Shown: piece after piece, positions 57,901 through 64,000 of the stretch
How the letters are laid out: every line of letters begins with the position of its first letter
Position numbering within the stretch: the stretch's first letter is position 1
From: an uncultured Dehalococcoidia bacterium
GTDB taxonomy: Bacteria > Chloroflexota > Dehalococcoidia > Lucifugimonadales > CATQGZ01
Direction: 5' to 3'
Assembly (NCBI GenBank): GCA_958295685.1
Contig: OY282366.1
Coordinates: 1-64,000 of the forward strand
Length of the DNA stretch: 64,000 nucleotides
The notes under the pieces: generated by a model
Databases searched by the model: none
Told to the model about the DNA's origin: nothing
What the model saw: only the letters and a program-made list of their open reading frames with translations
Position numbers and translations under genes: made by a program

Positions 57901-60714
57901 GCCCGACGACGTGTTCTTGATCAGCAGCGCGAAGTCGAGGGCGACATCCTGTTCGGATTCTCCAGTCAACAGCGGCTGACCCTTTCGGCCTTCAATCGGA
58001 CTGGTCTCCGAGTCGCTTTGCAGCATCTCGCTTGCAAGGGCGATGAGTGGTACGAGATCCCACTCCCGACCGCCAAACTCCCGGGCCCCCAGCACCAGCC
58101 CCCACGATGCACTGAACGTGTCTCGGAGCACCTTGGGGAAGCCGTCCATCGTGTCTGCCGATCCGACTGCGGCGGCTTCGATCATTCGCTTCAGGATGCC
58201 ACGACCCTGGTCCGTGAACCGCACGTCAGTTAGGCCGCCCGCCTTGGACCGGAACTTGTTCGCCTCCGACGGCAAGACGATTCCGGCCTTTACCATTTCG
58301 TCCAAGAAGGTGTGGGCTGCCGACGTGCTCAAGAACTCGCTGACGGACTTGTCGTCCATCAGACGGATCAGCGTCGCAACCAGGCCTGGGCGTTTCCGCA
58401 GCGCGTCCGCGTAGCTCTTGGCCTCCGAGATCGGGTCTTTCACCTCGGACGAATCCGCATCGGAGAGGCGGTTCAGGTGCTGGAGGGCGGCGGCATCGGT
58501 CTGGTCAACCGAGTCGTCGTCGATCATGCGGACCAGCGCTGGACGTTCCATGGCGGCGATGGCATCGCGGTCGAGGCCGAGTTCGTCCGCCTTGGCAAGC
58601 AACCTCTCCCGATACTTCTCGCGACGCGCCGCGTACCCGTCGTCGCCGTAGACGAGCTTCAGCATCATTGTCCGGCTGTTGCCGGCGACGACGGTCCCGG
58701 ACTCGGTGACGATGGGTGGCCCATCCTTCCCGGACGAGTTCGTCACCAGCAAGCTGGGGTTGAGCTTTGCCGCCTTGACGTTCACGGAGTCGCGTGCGGA
58801 CTTGCCTCTGTCGCCGATATAAGCTCTCCCCTGGATCTCTGGAGGGTAGCTGTCAGCGGGCGACCGCCCCCATGACACAGGGTCGTTGGATGCTGTGAGG
58901 TCGGTCACATCGACGACCACGTTGCGGGTCACGACCTCTGTCGAGGCGTCGTCGGGGAACACGACAGTGGTGGTTACCGGGGTCGCTTCGCCGTCGGCGC
59001 CCACACTGGAGGCTGCCGTCGCGACATGGATCTTCTGAGTCTGCCAAGTCGGTGTCTCGGCTTCCTCGTCGGCTTCGGCGGCGTCCTCGGCGGCCTGGTC
59101 GCCACCTTCGACGGCTTCCACGGGTTCTTCGACCGCAGTATCGGCGGCGTCCTCGGCGGCTTGGCCCGTGTCTGTCGCCCCCTCTTCGGCTTCGGGGGGA
59201 GGCATTAGGATGGCGGCGGCGTCGTCGATGACTTGCCTGTTGGCCAGCTCCTCGGGCGTCAGCTCGGTGTCAGGCTTGGATCCTCCGCCGTGCCACGCTC
59301 GCGCAACGGTGACGGCGATCTGCTTCGCGCGATCATCCGAGTCCGGGGTGATCCCGAGGACATCGAAGGGGGACGTGCCCGCCATATCCGGCACGGGGAG
59401 CGTCTGCCGGTGCTCGAACTGGATGCGGCGCAGGGCGTGCTCGTAGGCGAACTCCAGGTCTACCAAGCGGGGCTGGTTTCCGTCTTCCACGGCGGTGGCC
59501 ACGCGGCGCTGGAACACCTTTGTGATCTCTTCTCCGGTGGCATCGGACCGGGTGCCCAGCACACCGTAGATGTCCACGATATCGCCATCCTCTGTCCGGG
59601 GTGGTTCCAGCCCTTCCGGCCATGTCGCGGGTCCCGCTGGCTTGCTGTCGGGAGCGGCAACAGGGACGCGAGGGGTGGGTCCCCGCCCCAGGCCGGACAA
59701 GGCAAAGGACATCAGGAACCCCGCCGCGCCTCCGGCCCGGGCGGAGTCAAACACCCCTTCAGCCAGCTCTCGATCCGCGTCATAGAGGCTCTGGGCCACC
59801 TTGTTGGCCCCGACCTGCCCAATCGACTCCTGGATACCCTCCTCGATTGCGCCGGCGAAGCCCTGCCCGACCCGGCTTGTCGGGTTGAGCGCCTGGGTGA
59901 ACACGTTGCCGCCGTTGCCCGAGTATCTTCCCAGCACCCGCATTACGGGCATGACCTCTAGGATCCCTATCGGCGCAGCCGTTACGGCCGCCCGCTTGGC
60001 TGTCTCGAGGTCGGCGTCTTCGCGGAGCGCGTCCCTGTATTGGCTACTGGCATAGCCGCCCATCCCGGCCCCGGCCGACGTGACGACTGACCCGGTGGTA
60101 GCAGCTTTCTTGATGGTTGCCTGGGCGGCTTCCTGGGCCACCTTCGTGGCGGCCTTCTTCGCGGCACCCCGCACGAGCATCTTGGCAGCGATGGTCGCGG
60201 CTGCAACGCCGCCGGCGCCGCCGCTGCCGACGAAGCCTGCCATGCTGCCGAGGGCGGACGGGAACTGGGCGTACCAGAAGGACTCCGCAAGTTCGGGATT
60301 CATGGGGAATGCGTCGTCCATCCACGCCCGCGCTCGCTCCGCAGCCTGCGACATCGTGTTCTCGGGCACGTCCTGATGGTTGGACATGAGGATGCCCGCA
60401 GCATCTAGCACGCTGATAGGCACTTCCGCCGCACCACGGGCAACGGCCATGATGCCATTACCGATTCCCTCTCGGAAGCCGGGGTTCTGGACCATGTGCC
60501 GCCACTCGCCGGGCCGGGGCTCCTCTGGAAGCTCAAAGCCAACGGGTTGGTCTGACAGCGTGGGATCGAAGGTCGGGCTGGCCTTGTAGGACCGGATGCC
60601 CTGCGCAAAGCGACGGTTGATGTCCCCCAGTACGTCGTCGCGGGTCAGCCATCTCTGACGGTGTTTGTCCCAGATCCGGTTCCTGAGACGCCTGTCGTCG
60701 TCGTGGTGAGGCAC
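45970..60714 (-). CDS. Giant multidomain virion-associated protein (4914 aa)
   Basis: One uninterrupted frame. Order: hydrophobic/Ala-Gly-rich region (residues 85-340); two short J-domain-like units without HPD (about 378-410 and 447-473); ddrB-type ParB-like domain (about 600-1000; LTASNDP, VVAGNSRTMMLKL); seven AAPEAAP repeats (1030-1080); DarB-like SF2 helicase with Walker A ATGMGKT (K1989), FVDEAHAY (D2146) and QREGRVVRQGN (about 2490); RadC-type JAB domain with VHNHPSGNPTPSRND (His3035/3037); ECF-sigma-like region 2 (about 3360-3450) and a weaker region 4-like part (3566-3610); then a long helical C-terminus with hydrophobic segments (AGVLAFRLSPVML at about 4430). The ends suggest it is ejected with the DNA; the middle could counter restriction and start transcription. 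Confidence 0.88.
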   Translation of the reverse strand: MPHHDDDRRLRNRIWDKHRQRWLTRDDVLGDINRRFAQGIRSYKASPTFDPTLSDQPVGFELPEEPRPGEWRHMVQNPGFREGIGNGIMAVARGAAEVPISVLDAAGILMSNHQDVPENTMSQAAERARAWMDDAFPMNPELAESFWYAQFPSALGSMAGFVGSGGAGGVAAATIAAKMLVRGAAKKAATKVAQEAAQATIKKAATTGSVVTSAGAGMGGYASSQYRDALREDADLETAKRAAVTAAPIGILEVMPVMRVLGRYSGNGGNVFTQALNPTSRVGQGFAGAIEEGIQESIGQVGANKVAQSLYDADRELAEGVFDSARAGGAAGFLMSFALSGLGRGPTPRVPVAAPDSKPAGPATWPEGLEPPRTEDGDIVDIYGVLGTRSDATGEEITKVFQRRVATAVEDGNQPRLVDLEFAYEHALRRIQFEHRQTLPVPDMAGTSPFDVLGITPDSDDRAKQIAVTVARAWHGGGSKPDTELTPEELANRQVIDDAAAILMPPPEAEEGATDTGQAAEDAADTAVEEPVEAVEGGDQAAEDAAEADEEAETPTWQTQKIHVATAASSVGADGEATPVTTTVVFPDDASTEVVTRNVVVDVTDLTASNDPVSWGRSPADSYPPEIQGRAYIGDRGKSARDSVNVKAAKLNPSLLVTNSSGKDGPPIVTESGTVVAGNSRTMMLKLVYGDDGYAARREKYRERLLAKADELGLDRDAIAAMERPALVRMIDDDSVDQTDAAALQHLNRLSDADSSEVKDPISEAKSYADALRKRPGLVATLIRLMDDKSVSEFLSTSAAHTFLDEMVKAGIVLPSEANKFRSKAGGLTDVRFTDQGRGILKRMIEAAAVGSADTMDGFPKVLRDTFSASWGLVLGAREFGGREWDLVPLIALASEMLQSDSETSPIEGRKGQPLLTGESEQDVALDFALLIKNTSSGDMRKKMTMWKNAATANAEGIGQMNIGLGTTPTPQEAFKTYFGIDLGEGGVTDIQRPEWYDHDVASLPTPTGEPLSPEVIAQAEADADALLADEAAPEAAPAAPEAAPAAPEAAPAAPEAAPAAPEAAPAAPEAAPAAPEAAPVVHTTIPTVTGKVTKKGRVRKMDLSVNGEVVATAVAEEGGYAIDEDVSHPMVADFLPPDALHGEYAGAAKAATREMKTKVMAAFKEKYPDAKPPPRARRAKKPKPFKYRTDPIELYVPEPNPVLPDVLQTAKLESRSGHPIELPDDAPYERALLLLDLSQDPDVQTVAKDFLINEGFPDDMVYGIARQTRHHVADAFERQDPKSGEAITLGRFTVIKPPQVSQDDALVDESATDEDELLDAGEPESDLEIGLEVEPEPEPELVVTDESFEAIAPAVFDDSILDENHVEVLRDVLDMISAVKDPTTARRAAEALNSATTALKAGTFSEFLRNADTTTRSFASMVGPDESSALMNADRMLTAWNKVRPGLKEDSVDGFGTDVAANLADLFADVDLDIKADDTETQAILDAEAEPVPDVDADLAELVAVLDEDPEVSAQPEPDEEPGNDVTGEYVIDGGVLKAYNGTKFIRLKHLSSEDATRVKHLVRLASAVREVIALDRREAPWSELHAAQVRLRQLYKTFTDRYGPVNKEASRTVKQRQLDEDGNVMKDRAGNVIYQDVQQVYHPNHVGYYDFVNSPFVRMLDEPLAGGKFRTADIFRKRLTRPALRTPIKTVRGALWRSELKRGRIDISYMQSQLPEMTREEIKAELVKRDFAYMDPAEGRWIRKYVYLSGNVRKKLAEAKLEARRNPAFARNVKALEAIQPKRITAREMVHNGALTVGSQWIPPKFYMAFAKDRLGVSMNIRIGKSGAWRATKDQTILVDEATFERMRVRNPGGSSKPVSTLFREMLRNSDSTMYLNDDKGKIDKKSPNREATREAESRKRLIQKEFIDWVLKHHGHELSDIYNQKMNHTVLTNWSGKGDFMKQSLHSQTQYFRGRWFRLRGHQLDAVWRILSSGNTLLAHATGMGKTITMITAAMEAKNMGVAKKPLLVVPNQVIDHFAREFLQVYPTARILVGDRAMLEGEDQLRLFADATANHNWDAVIMAHSTFDRRLQVSPELMAPLLQEQEQTAEEAQADTDDEWQAAAQRSAQKAAASAIEEQAALDKQKSGGTWLDDMGFDMVFVDEAHAYKGLSWPSAGRVGINKGSQRAMKMLAFTGHIESVNPGRGVVFATATPVVNAIQELYTILRYLAPSILENEGYGKIERWANDFVLSYGQEEYDHLGRFESKHRPRKFNNIYSLSMLFRRVADVVMGNQKGVNVPPVINPDGTNRPEVVEIQGSPGLRRVMKYFVNRWEMLANLPFDERKTWPDNWLSIFDDARSVSRDSRMIRSDHAPEGFDNRTPFAASKVAEAATKIHELWQKTADLKGVQLVFTDRRRNKETNFDLANDLRGRLERMGVPGREIKAIDGNTPSADRTRIIDAANRGEVRVVIGSTGTLGTGVNVQRRVIAAHNLDAPFTPSEVRQREGRVVRQGNKLFDENKIKGVRLFNYIMTDSADAKQWQILENKARFIEQLLLASRDIGAIDASALDDFSEADFAAMIKSLAVTNPHSAPLQKAKDTESYLEFTRDGRAAQETSISMTIRKLVGRVARLDKNRKGAESARDFMRDHGVLLWADKNRVVVVPGAKANKQESATDDINRLLEAAISRPPSPIGDLSPYARTRGLGTFKLTVSDDSVDAPRSYRLVYSVATTGAQVDLGVAVPDASAPVATQRAALLTALKHARRRVGNKPRQLRNELIRERKRLRQYRQQLKSTVWTPADQATLDEARATVERLTKLHNQTAYEQQQEVSSTQDDLRDAKRINEWAAKARKEKAAQAAGLIIMEGSPQLHVFREAGVPERYDIDNSPTGLDAAALEDARKTYGSVSNQIAAAQAVAAENGDQATVSDIVAIPQLDGSVRLADRHLDPVARAAVVEKTAYPVNARVDIRGQRVDGPERIFRLLRGFARSKTREILTVVYVRKDSAGNEVVVATEAITSGVINRVGLAGADVSAHAINKRATAFGATKVYAVHNHPSGNPTPSRNDQAWIDELEKDSNGSHEVVGVVIDSNLFTTITPGASKLALPERVEDLPDDPAYADLTKPAGNRKTFDPKRIVSLVGGILTRADQVGALYVDSAGQAVAYESVDPSTLGNARALKTTLATLGAKDVILVARGKVARDTATNLDRRIVNNVGADGSGVVGVVDLDANSASASVVPLTTTGRHHGLFTSQPDGAYSEKDMWDEDRTFLTGASAMTRRIYEMFPPPETQQAPDVAADAEAQEDAAVRLAAAELAYEHATDPDDVTQAKADVDAARTAVAEANRATKSPRKSAPKTRPMVSRAAKAWPWQELLKNLKNGSALAETELFNRYSWQIMLAIQKYINFRQWNLFNQIGLGPEEVAHDTFIHIVDVVRHKFDENKITSQGDPLGAFITTTGRNYVISKIRNARKEVARKDADISSLDQTTTVFQAAADGTDTSLLDRLAPEVSPPRHQKEYKALLDHIARVLTQMLRGERMPGFQTDLPYPTQAQTEAFMLRARLDPEGKDTTDAAKLALISSPTTNEISWTEIANAMSPLPWGATISEKRRRANAARNMAAVGKARITAILTHPEGPLWGPLRAKNKESTWAHDLSPHALEDILNSFTPPRPPPPQQWLANAERKFAVGKDIIKQIAMRPDWALRLILDAARARYARNDDGSYQRDASGERIELPQGQRPIRTREVRRGQKLSHEPVFTEAQLATMEKRADELRTQHQLRGFDKTSAMIPYVLDVFNSLPTDEQSDLTDLITTSDTWTLDTIVAAAVDTVGKWEGPPEYALNLDKLADQVATEIREDGPSSMVSPETDYGDVNLPPKPGTGGKAVNQEVKRFRLGAAYAEIKYLRESLRKQKQLTPAARQKVLDAVTSAGIPRTAKEHIAWITQASSIKDARAAVAATEQLFRNELRRNATAELRRVLIRAKVPRLRPEAVAALKMVLAGYIVQGSLLPVIHGGKLLQSKPPKGARMKTVGAAPPAVTWKLVALVESIVRENAAMNELVGKRRFSDQRKIAEAIVSETSQSPVRTKRKSTANVFQRLQTGVTAAPGNRERSVVSLFFRDFAATLKVLLQDVSPTLKALVIDDLRDAYDQAAGLRQQFLDPVNAAYERASGEKIGTRAFETWRTQPLTEIAAWLDANKMAVHPAVRVLQRDEAIALLGKMLDPRNRLIISRKGFTLARLGERVIPPRMSEDEMTDFVMSLEQALDAGSQEVAKTMFKQYNGSIKKALNAAWVEVFGFETATVPKYWPGQRDMSHADTSIDPLVRLSNRKSSGDGLGLDAKPVTVTSWAHLKSRMPGDAPLAPPLEIGSAYSEFMSHASHVSRISAYLAPVWNIRSVLGKASVKQVLRKHIGNAGVDRIWDTVTQQTTMRPDTTADAKVRTVLRNWGAGVLAFRLSPVMLTAASLPFTTLTLQDAHLPAPDWVRALRKFSNPATRRRMLADAVAHSPYWRDRYEHGAFYLRETTGGAIGNLDSPRVFADTWADKGLKPLQWTDAMGGLLRWAVAETSLEEAGQPPDPKRVGKLWRDMMFDSENSSHALDHSGALLWGKRNPWAQAWFMFMSPAAKIYSNLLRGHDAWRRGDKTKAKNALGAVAFSITIATAIRFILKSDWDDDEPAEKAASRALAELTSTVPILGAAMHLAVTQLMDEGAFIYPASATEDIYRDGVAATIDLMQGIDAAVDGELEQDLSSAATDEFTRAAVALLELQTVVTGIPAAGPIGQAKDIMKWFNVGDDRSLRARLKADAPADILQENRRLLKAAIEMDQRAFRKAVAELTDKRDAPPTANDLLAVVNRRFGYLSRFEGPDVPLPDNVTRGEMEVALSERDEYRDQMLQLAGANYDLLSPSPQLPARPRSPVSAHDLLRSQRQSMRRLPRSH
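57476..57622. repeat. 21-bp tandem repeat, seven units, inside the giant gene
   Basis: GCGGCCTCCGGGGCGGCCGGG-type unit coding APEAAPA, repeated seven times with only a few base changes (cctccg/cttccg). A flexible Pro/Ala linker between the ParB-like domain and the next region. Confidence 0.85.
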
Positions 60715-60728
60715 TTACTGACCCCTCG

Positions 60729-61928
60729 TCAGCTGCGCCCGCGCTCGCGCACGAGTTGATTCATCCTCCACCAACGCGGTGGCTCAACGTCCAGGAAGTC
60801 CCGGAACGGGTTGAAGATCGACTTCGGCTCAGTGTCTTCCTTCTGTTCCTCGGCAACCGTCTTTCTGGCTTCGTCACGCTCCCTGGATGCAGTGGTCATG
60901 ACGCGCCGCTGGATCGCGAGTGGCACGTCCATTTGGTTCATCAGGTCCTGCCACTGGTCGGGCGGGATCCCGTGCTCTTGGAGCTGCCAATACATCTGGG
61001 ACGCTACCTCGTCCCTATCGTCGGTCCCTAGTGCGCTCATGTGCTGGCGCACTGTGGTACCGGTGCCGGATACCTGGGTGCTCGCGCCACTGCGTGGTGG
61101 GAAGGGCCACCGGTACGGCGTGCGCGGTTGCGTGATCTCTTGTGCTACGGCCGGCTCCGAAGTCGGGTCGGGCGGAGCGGCGGCTTCGGGGCGGGGAGGC
61201 AATCTCCCGCCGCCCATGTAGGTCTCGTAGAGGCTCTGTCGTGTGTGGCCCTGTGGATACTGGAATTGGACGGTTGGCGACCCGTCGGGACCCGGCACGA
61301 TAGCACCGTAGGTGTCATCGAGCATCCTATCCACGGAGTCCAGGCGCTCCGCGTGCGTCTGTCGGCGGCCCAGCATCTCCCGGTCGTGGGCGAATCCTGC
61401 TACCTGGCGGCCACGGGCAGCTTCGGCGGTAGCCCGGGCCGTCGCGTCGCGTCGGTTCAGCTCCCGATCCCAGGGCATGAAGGCCTGCGGGTTGATTCCC
61501 TGCTCCATCCCTAGCTGCACTGCCGGTCCCAAGGCCTGGTCGAGCCCCAGGCTCTCCATGAGCCCGGTGACGAGCGGCTCATTCTGCTGGCGACGCGTCT
61601 CCATCGTCGGAAGGTAGCTGCCTGCGACCTGCTGGTATCCGTCCGGTGGACCGCCGTTCAGCGCAGCAGCAGGAATGCCGCCCCACTTCTGCGCAAAGGC
61701 GTACTCTTGGCGCCCCTCGGCGGCATCCTCGAACCCATGACGGCGTTCGTCCTCGATGTTCAGCCGAGCAGCAGCTTCATCTTCTAGGCGTCGCCGGCGG
61801 ATGTCATTGACGTTTTGGCGGTGCCGACTCTCGAAATTCGCTATGCCCCGCTCAAGGCCGTCGCCGAGTGCGCTGAGCAGGAATCCCGCGCCACGCGAAA
61901 CCGGCCGGGTGTAGTAGCGTGTCGGCAT
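60729..61928 (-). CDS. Internal virion-type protein (399 aa)
   Basis: Begins MPTRYYTRPVSRGAGFLLSALG, followed by a long charged helical region (ESRHRQNVNDIRRRRLEDEAAARL) and a low-complexity Pro/Ala middle (PEAAAPPDPTSEP). The C-terminus is helical and ends PPRWWRMNQLVRERG. Located just upstream of the giant protein with which it probably functions as an ejection protein. No named family. Confidence 0.6.
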   Translation of the reverse strand: MPTRYYTRPVSRGAGFLLSALGDGLERGIANFESRHRQNVNDIRRRRLEDEAAARLNIEDERRHGFEDAAEGRQEYAFAQKWGGIPAAALNGGPPDGYQQVAGSYLPTMETRRQQNEPLVTGLMESLGLDQALGPAVQLGMEQGINPQAFMPWDRELNRRDATARATAEAARGRQVAGFAHDREMLGRRQTHAERLDSVDRMLDDTYGAIVPGPDGSPTVQFQYPQGHTRQSLYETYMGGGRLPPRPEAAAPPDPTSEPAVAQEITQPRTPYRWPFPPRSGASTQVSGTGTTVRQHMSALGTDDRDEVASQMYWQLQEHGIPPDQWQDLMNQMDVPLAIQRRVMTTASRERDEARKTVAEEQKEDTEPKSIFNPFRDFLDVEPPRWWRMNQLVRERGRS

Positions 61929-61929
61929 A

Positions 61930-62586
61930 TCACCGACTGACGCGGTTTAGTCCGGTGCGTGCCGCCTGGCCTGCCTGACCGCCTCCGATCCCAAGTATCG
62001 TGCGAAGGAACATTCCCAGAAGCTCTCCACCCTGATCCCTCTGGGTCCTTGTTGGATCGTGGGGTCCGATGGCTCTGGTGGCATCCTGTTGCGCAAAGTC
62101 TGCCGGTTTCGACATCGGCCCGTCCCGCATCCAGGGCCAGCGGTCCTGGAACGGTTTGTCGCCGTCGGTCAAGCGCTGCGCCCGGGTCTGGCTGTTGAGT
62201 TCGGTTTCGGTGGGCACAAGGGGTACTGCGCCGGTAGCGGACCAGGGGCCGAGGTTCATTCCTGGCCGCCATTCATATTCTGTGCCCTCATATATGGGGT
62301 CTTCGCCCATAGCTATTCGTGCGCTGTCGTCTCGTTGCCGCCAACGATCCGTATGATACGGATGAGACGGTCGAAAGCCACCCGGATATTTATTCACTCC
62401 GGTAGTGTCTTGTCCCATCGGCGCTCCCATCGGCTGCGGCATTTGTCGTTCCGCGAGCAGCTCTTCCGGGTCGCGTTGCTCCAGCCCGAGTCCCGCGTTA
62501 AGCATCTGCATTGATGGTGCGGGTTGCTGACGCTGCTCTGGATCGGGGTTCCACGGGCGCCGGCGGGGTCGGGGATACATCGCCAT
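61930..62586 (-). CDS. Pro/Gln-rich late protein (218 aa)
   Basis: Begins MAMYPRPRRRPWNPDPEQRQQ; low-complexity with many Pro, Gln and Gly, then AFRPSHPYHTDR-like aromatic turns and a C-terminal helix with hydrophobic patch (LLGMFLRTILGIGGG). Typical of flexible internal virion components. Unknown. Confidence 0.55.
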   Translation of the reverse strand: MAMYPRPRRRPWNPDPEQRQQPAPSMQMLNAGLGLEQRDPEELLAERQMPQPMGAPMGQDTTGVNKYPGGFRPSHPYHTDRWRQRDDSARIAMGEDPIYEGTEYEWRPGMNLGPWSATGAVPLVPTETELNSQTRAQRLTDGDKPFQDRWPWMRDGPMSKPADFAQQDATRAIGPHDPTRTQRDQGGELLGMFLRTILGIGGGQAGQAARTGLNRVSR

Positions 62587-63161
62587 TACCCGAACAACTT
62601 GCCGTACAGTTTGCTACCGATCGTTGCTCCGGCCGGACCTCCGAGCGGGAATCCTGCGATAGCGCCGGCTCCGCCAAGGATGCCGCTCAGCAGGCTTCCC
62701 CAGCCGCGTTTCGACTCTTGCTCATCGAGGCGGCGCTGGTCCTGCAAGCGGTGGTACTCGCCAGCCCGGGCGTCCATCGCCTGTCCAGACAGTCCAGATC
62801 CCAGTTGTCCCAGCATACCGAGGTGGGACAGCTGCTGGCCCGATGTCTGAAGGGCGGCTTGACCGATCTGCTGCTGGGCGTCGTTGCCGAGCGTCCGGAA
62901 CAACCTGTCCTCATCGCCAACGGCGAACCCCGTGTTCAGCCTGCCCATCCCCACCTGTGAGCCACGCAAGCGAGCAAGGTCCTGGGTGAACCGGTCCTTG
63001 AACTGGCCGTGCGCGGCGTTGACGCGCTGGCGGAACGCTGCTGTCGGGTCAAACGTCTGGTGGGCACCAAGTGCCTGTTGGAGCAGGCTCTGCCCCGTGG
63101 CCCCGGTACGAGCCACGTCGGAGTAGTAGCGGTCACGCATCATACGCTCGTTCGGCGACAT
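62586..63161 (-). CDS. Ejection-type virion protein candidate (191 aa)
   Basis: Begins MSPNERMMRDRYYSDVARTGA; the first 130 residues are Gln-rich amphipathic helix (AAFRQRVNAAHGQFKDRFTQDLARL; QQQIGQAALQTSGQQLSHL), the end is Gly-rich and hydrophobic (SLLSGILGGAGAIAGFPLGGPAG). This layout (amphipathic helix then Gly-rich membrane-active tail) is that of podoviral DNA-injection proteins. Base overlap of start and stop couples it to the gene downstream. Confidence 0.6.
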   Translation of the reverse strand: MSPNERMMRDRYYSDVARTGATGQSLLQQALGAHQTFDPTAAFRQRVNAAHGQFKDRFTQDLARLRGSQVGMGRLNTGFAVGDEDRLFRTLGNDAQQQIGQAALQTSGQQLSHLGMLGQLGSGLSGQAMDARAGEYHRLQDQRRLDEQESKRGWGSLLSGILGGAGAIAGFPLGGPAGATIGSKLYGKLFG

Positions 63162-63165
63162 GCGG

Positions 63166-63339
63166 TTAGCCGTCCGTGTAGGATACGCAGATGGTGAACG
63201 GCGTCGAAAGCGACACGGGAGGCGCTATCCAAGCCTCCTCGTTCAGCGTCTTGCGCCACGTTTCGTAGCTGGTCTCAAGCGCGCTCGCTGACGCCGCCGA
63301 GAAGATCTTGATCTTCACGAGCCTCATCTTGTTCGTCAT
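63166..63339 (-). CDS. Small late protein (57 aa)
   Basis: Begins MTNKMRLVKIKIFSAASASAL, helical then strand (PVSLSTPFTICVSY). ATGA overlap with the upstream stop. No family recognised. Confidence 0.55.
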   Translation of the reverse strand: MTNKMRLVKIKIFSAASASALETSYETWRKTLNEEAWIAPPVSLSTPFTICVSYTDG

Positions 63340-63794
63340 GGCCGCTCCTTCGATCCGGCCCGGGCCGGGTCCCACTCGACCGCGATGCGGTCCAGAACCA
63401 ACAGTCCGGGTCCCTCCACGCTGTCCGCCTCGATCTTGAAGCTAATCCACGTGCCCCTGAGCGCAAGGCATAGCCCGGACCGCGCAGTCCGCAAGACGTT
63501 CTCGATCACCCTGGAACGGGGATCGGTGGAAGCCGTGTTCTTGCGCAGGCTGAAGGTGAAGGCGGCTGTCGCCATGTCCTGACCGTCCACGACGGGTGTG
63601 ACGGTAATCGTGGCAGCGACTGACGATGTGATCGACAGGAAGATCCTGTCGAAGATGCTGTCTAGTGCTGCCCCCGCTGGAGCGACCGCCCGCGTCTGGA
63701 CCCGGAACCCTACTCTGTCGGTGCTGTCGTCGTGTCCAGTAGCCACTCGGTAGATGCCGCCGGGGCCACCAAGGAACGCTTGCGGCACGCTCAC
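63336..63794 (-). CDS. Late structural-type protein (152 aa)
   Basis: GTG start coupled to the previous gene; begins VSVPQAFLGGPGGIYRVATG. Beta-rich throughout (FLSITSSVAATITVTPVVDG; AALRGTWISFKIEADSVEG). Probably a head or tail accessory protein from its position beside other virion genes. Confidence 0.55.
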   Translation of the reverse strand: MSVPQAFLGGPGGIYRVATGHDDSTDRVGFRVQTRAVAPAGAALDSIFDRIFLSITSSVAATITVTPVVDGQDMATAAFTFSLRKNTASTDPRSRVIENVLRTARSGLCLALRGTWISFKIEADSVEGPGLLVLDRIAVEWDPARAGSKERP

Positions 63795-64000
63795 GTGGCG
63801 TCGGCCCCCGCCGTGATCCAAGCGGAATAGTCTTCGACACCGAAGTGAACCGTCACCGTACGGACCTTGATGAGTGGCGCTGTGCCTTCGGCGTCGATAG
63901 TTGCCTGCCGCACCCCGGCGCCAAACCGGTGCGGGATGCCGGTATCTGCTTGTACCTCAGTGAAGTACGACTCAGCCACCTGTGATCGCCACGACACTTG
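63791..64000 (-). CDS. Late protein, partial (runs off right edge)
   Basis: Visible part is about 68 residues, ESYFTEVQADTGIPHRFGAGVR ... VTVHFGVEDYSAWITAG, ending at 63791. A GTG at 63997 could be the start but the frame is still open at the window edge. Beta-type composition; late gene. Confidence 0.55.
   Translation of the reverse strand, partial: QVSWRSQVAESYFTEVQADTGIPHRFGAGVRQATIDAEGTAPLIKVRTVTVHFGVEDYSAWITAGADAT

Noticed and set aside
1..64000. Joining the two window ends into one closed circle
   Set aside because: The partial gene at the left edge and the partial gene at the right edge are in different reading phases if joined directly, and nothing shows a terminal repeat; the window is more likely a slice.

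Overview
The window is part of a GC-rich, tailed double-stranded DNA phage genome. The supporting evidence is a late region with small-terminase candidate, large terminase, portal, scaffold and major capsid in canonical order, no rRNA or host metabolism genes, and very tight 4-base ATGA/GTGA gene overlaps. I see no tail sheath, tube or tape-measure gene. With the internal-virion-type proteins at the right end this suggests a short-tailed (podovirus-like) phage, but both edges cut through genes, so the module is incomplete. The GC content and two lipobox proteins fit a GC-rich host, which I cannot name.

Layout. (i) 1-21,580, minus strand: late genes read right to left. They run from a coiled-coil/GD-box gene group and a tRNA-Met-like gene, through the packaging and head genes (small-terminase candidate to major capsid, about 18.6 to 10.5 kb) and large fibre-like proteins (about 9.6-6 kb), to a lysis-like membrane cluster (about 5.6-3.1 kb) and unknown structural genes leaving the window at the left. 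(ii) 21.6-34.4 kb, minus strand: an accessory/early region of about 40 small genes (SSB, two DNA methyltransferases, many Cys-rich Zn-binding-like and membrane peptides). It is divided into about a dozen short transcription units, each preceded by a copy of one conserved bipartite intergenic element. An inverted array of 20/21-bp iterons at 24.16-24.52 kb is a replication-origin candidate. (iii) 34.5-45.97 kb, plus strand: one overlapping replication/recombination operon behind a sigma70-like promoter: an RHH regulator, a possible RecT-like annealing protein, SbcD and SbcC homologues, a lipoprotein, a methyltransferase-HNH fusion, a VRR-NUC nuclease, an SF2 helicase and a Toprim primase-helicase. 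(iv) 45.97-64 kb, minus strand: a 4914-residue giant protein preceded by several smaller virion-type genes. If the genome is circular or circularly permuted, this block joins the late genes at the left edge.

How it fits together. The giant protein has hydrophobic ends typical of ejected internal virion proteins. It also carries a ddrB-type ParB-like domain, a DarB-like SF2 helicase, a RadC-type JAB metalloprotease domain and, unexpectedly, a region closely resembling sigma factor region 2 of the ECF type. The early region carries at least 12 copies of a motif (minus strand GAATCTGCGG, 14-15 nt, GCGTAG), and 11 of them end 32-59 nt upstream of a start codon. I propose that the phage may deliver its own sigma factor inside the virion protein to switch on these promoters immediately after ejection. 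That is inference; the two halves (sigma-like domain, repeated promoter) are visible in the sequence. Two small genes look frameshifted, and a duplicated peptide operon differs by one G in a G8/G9 run.
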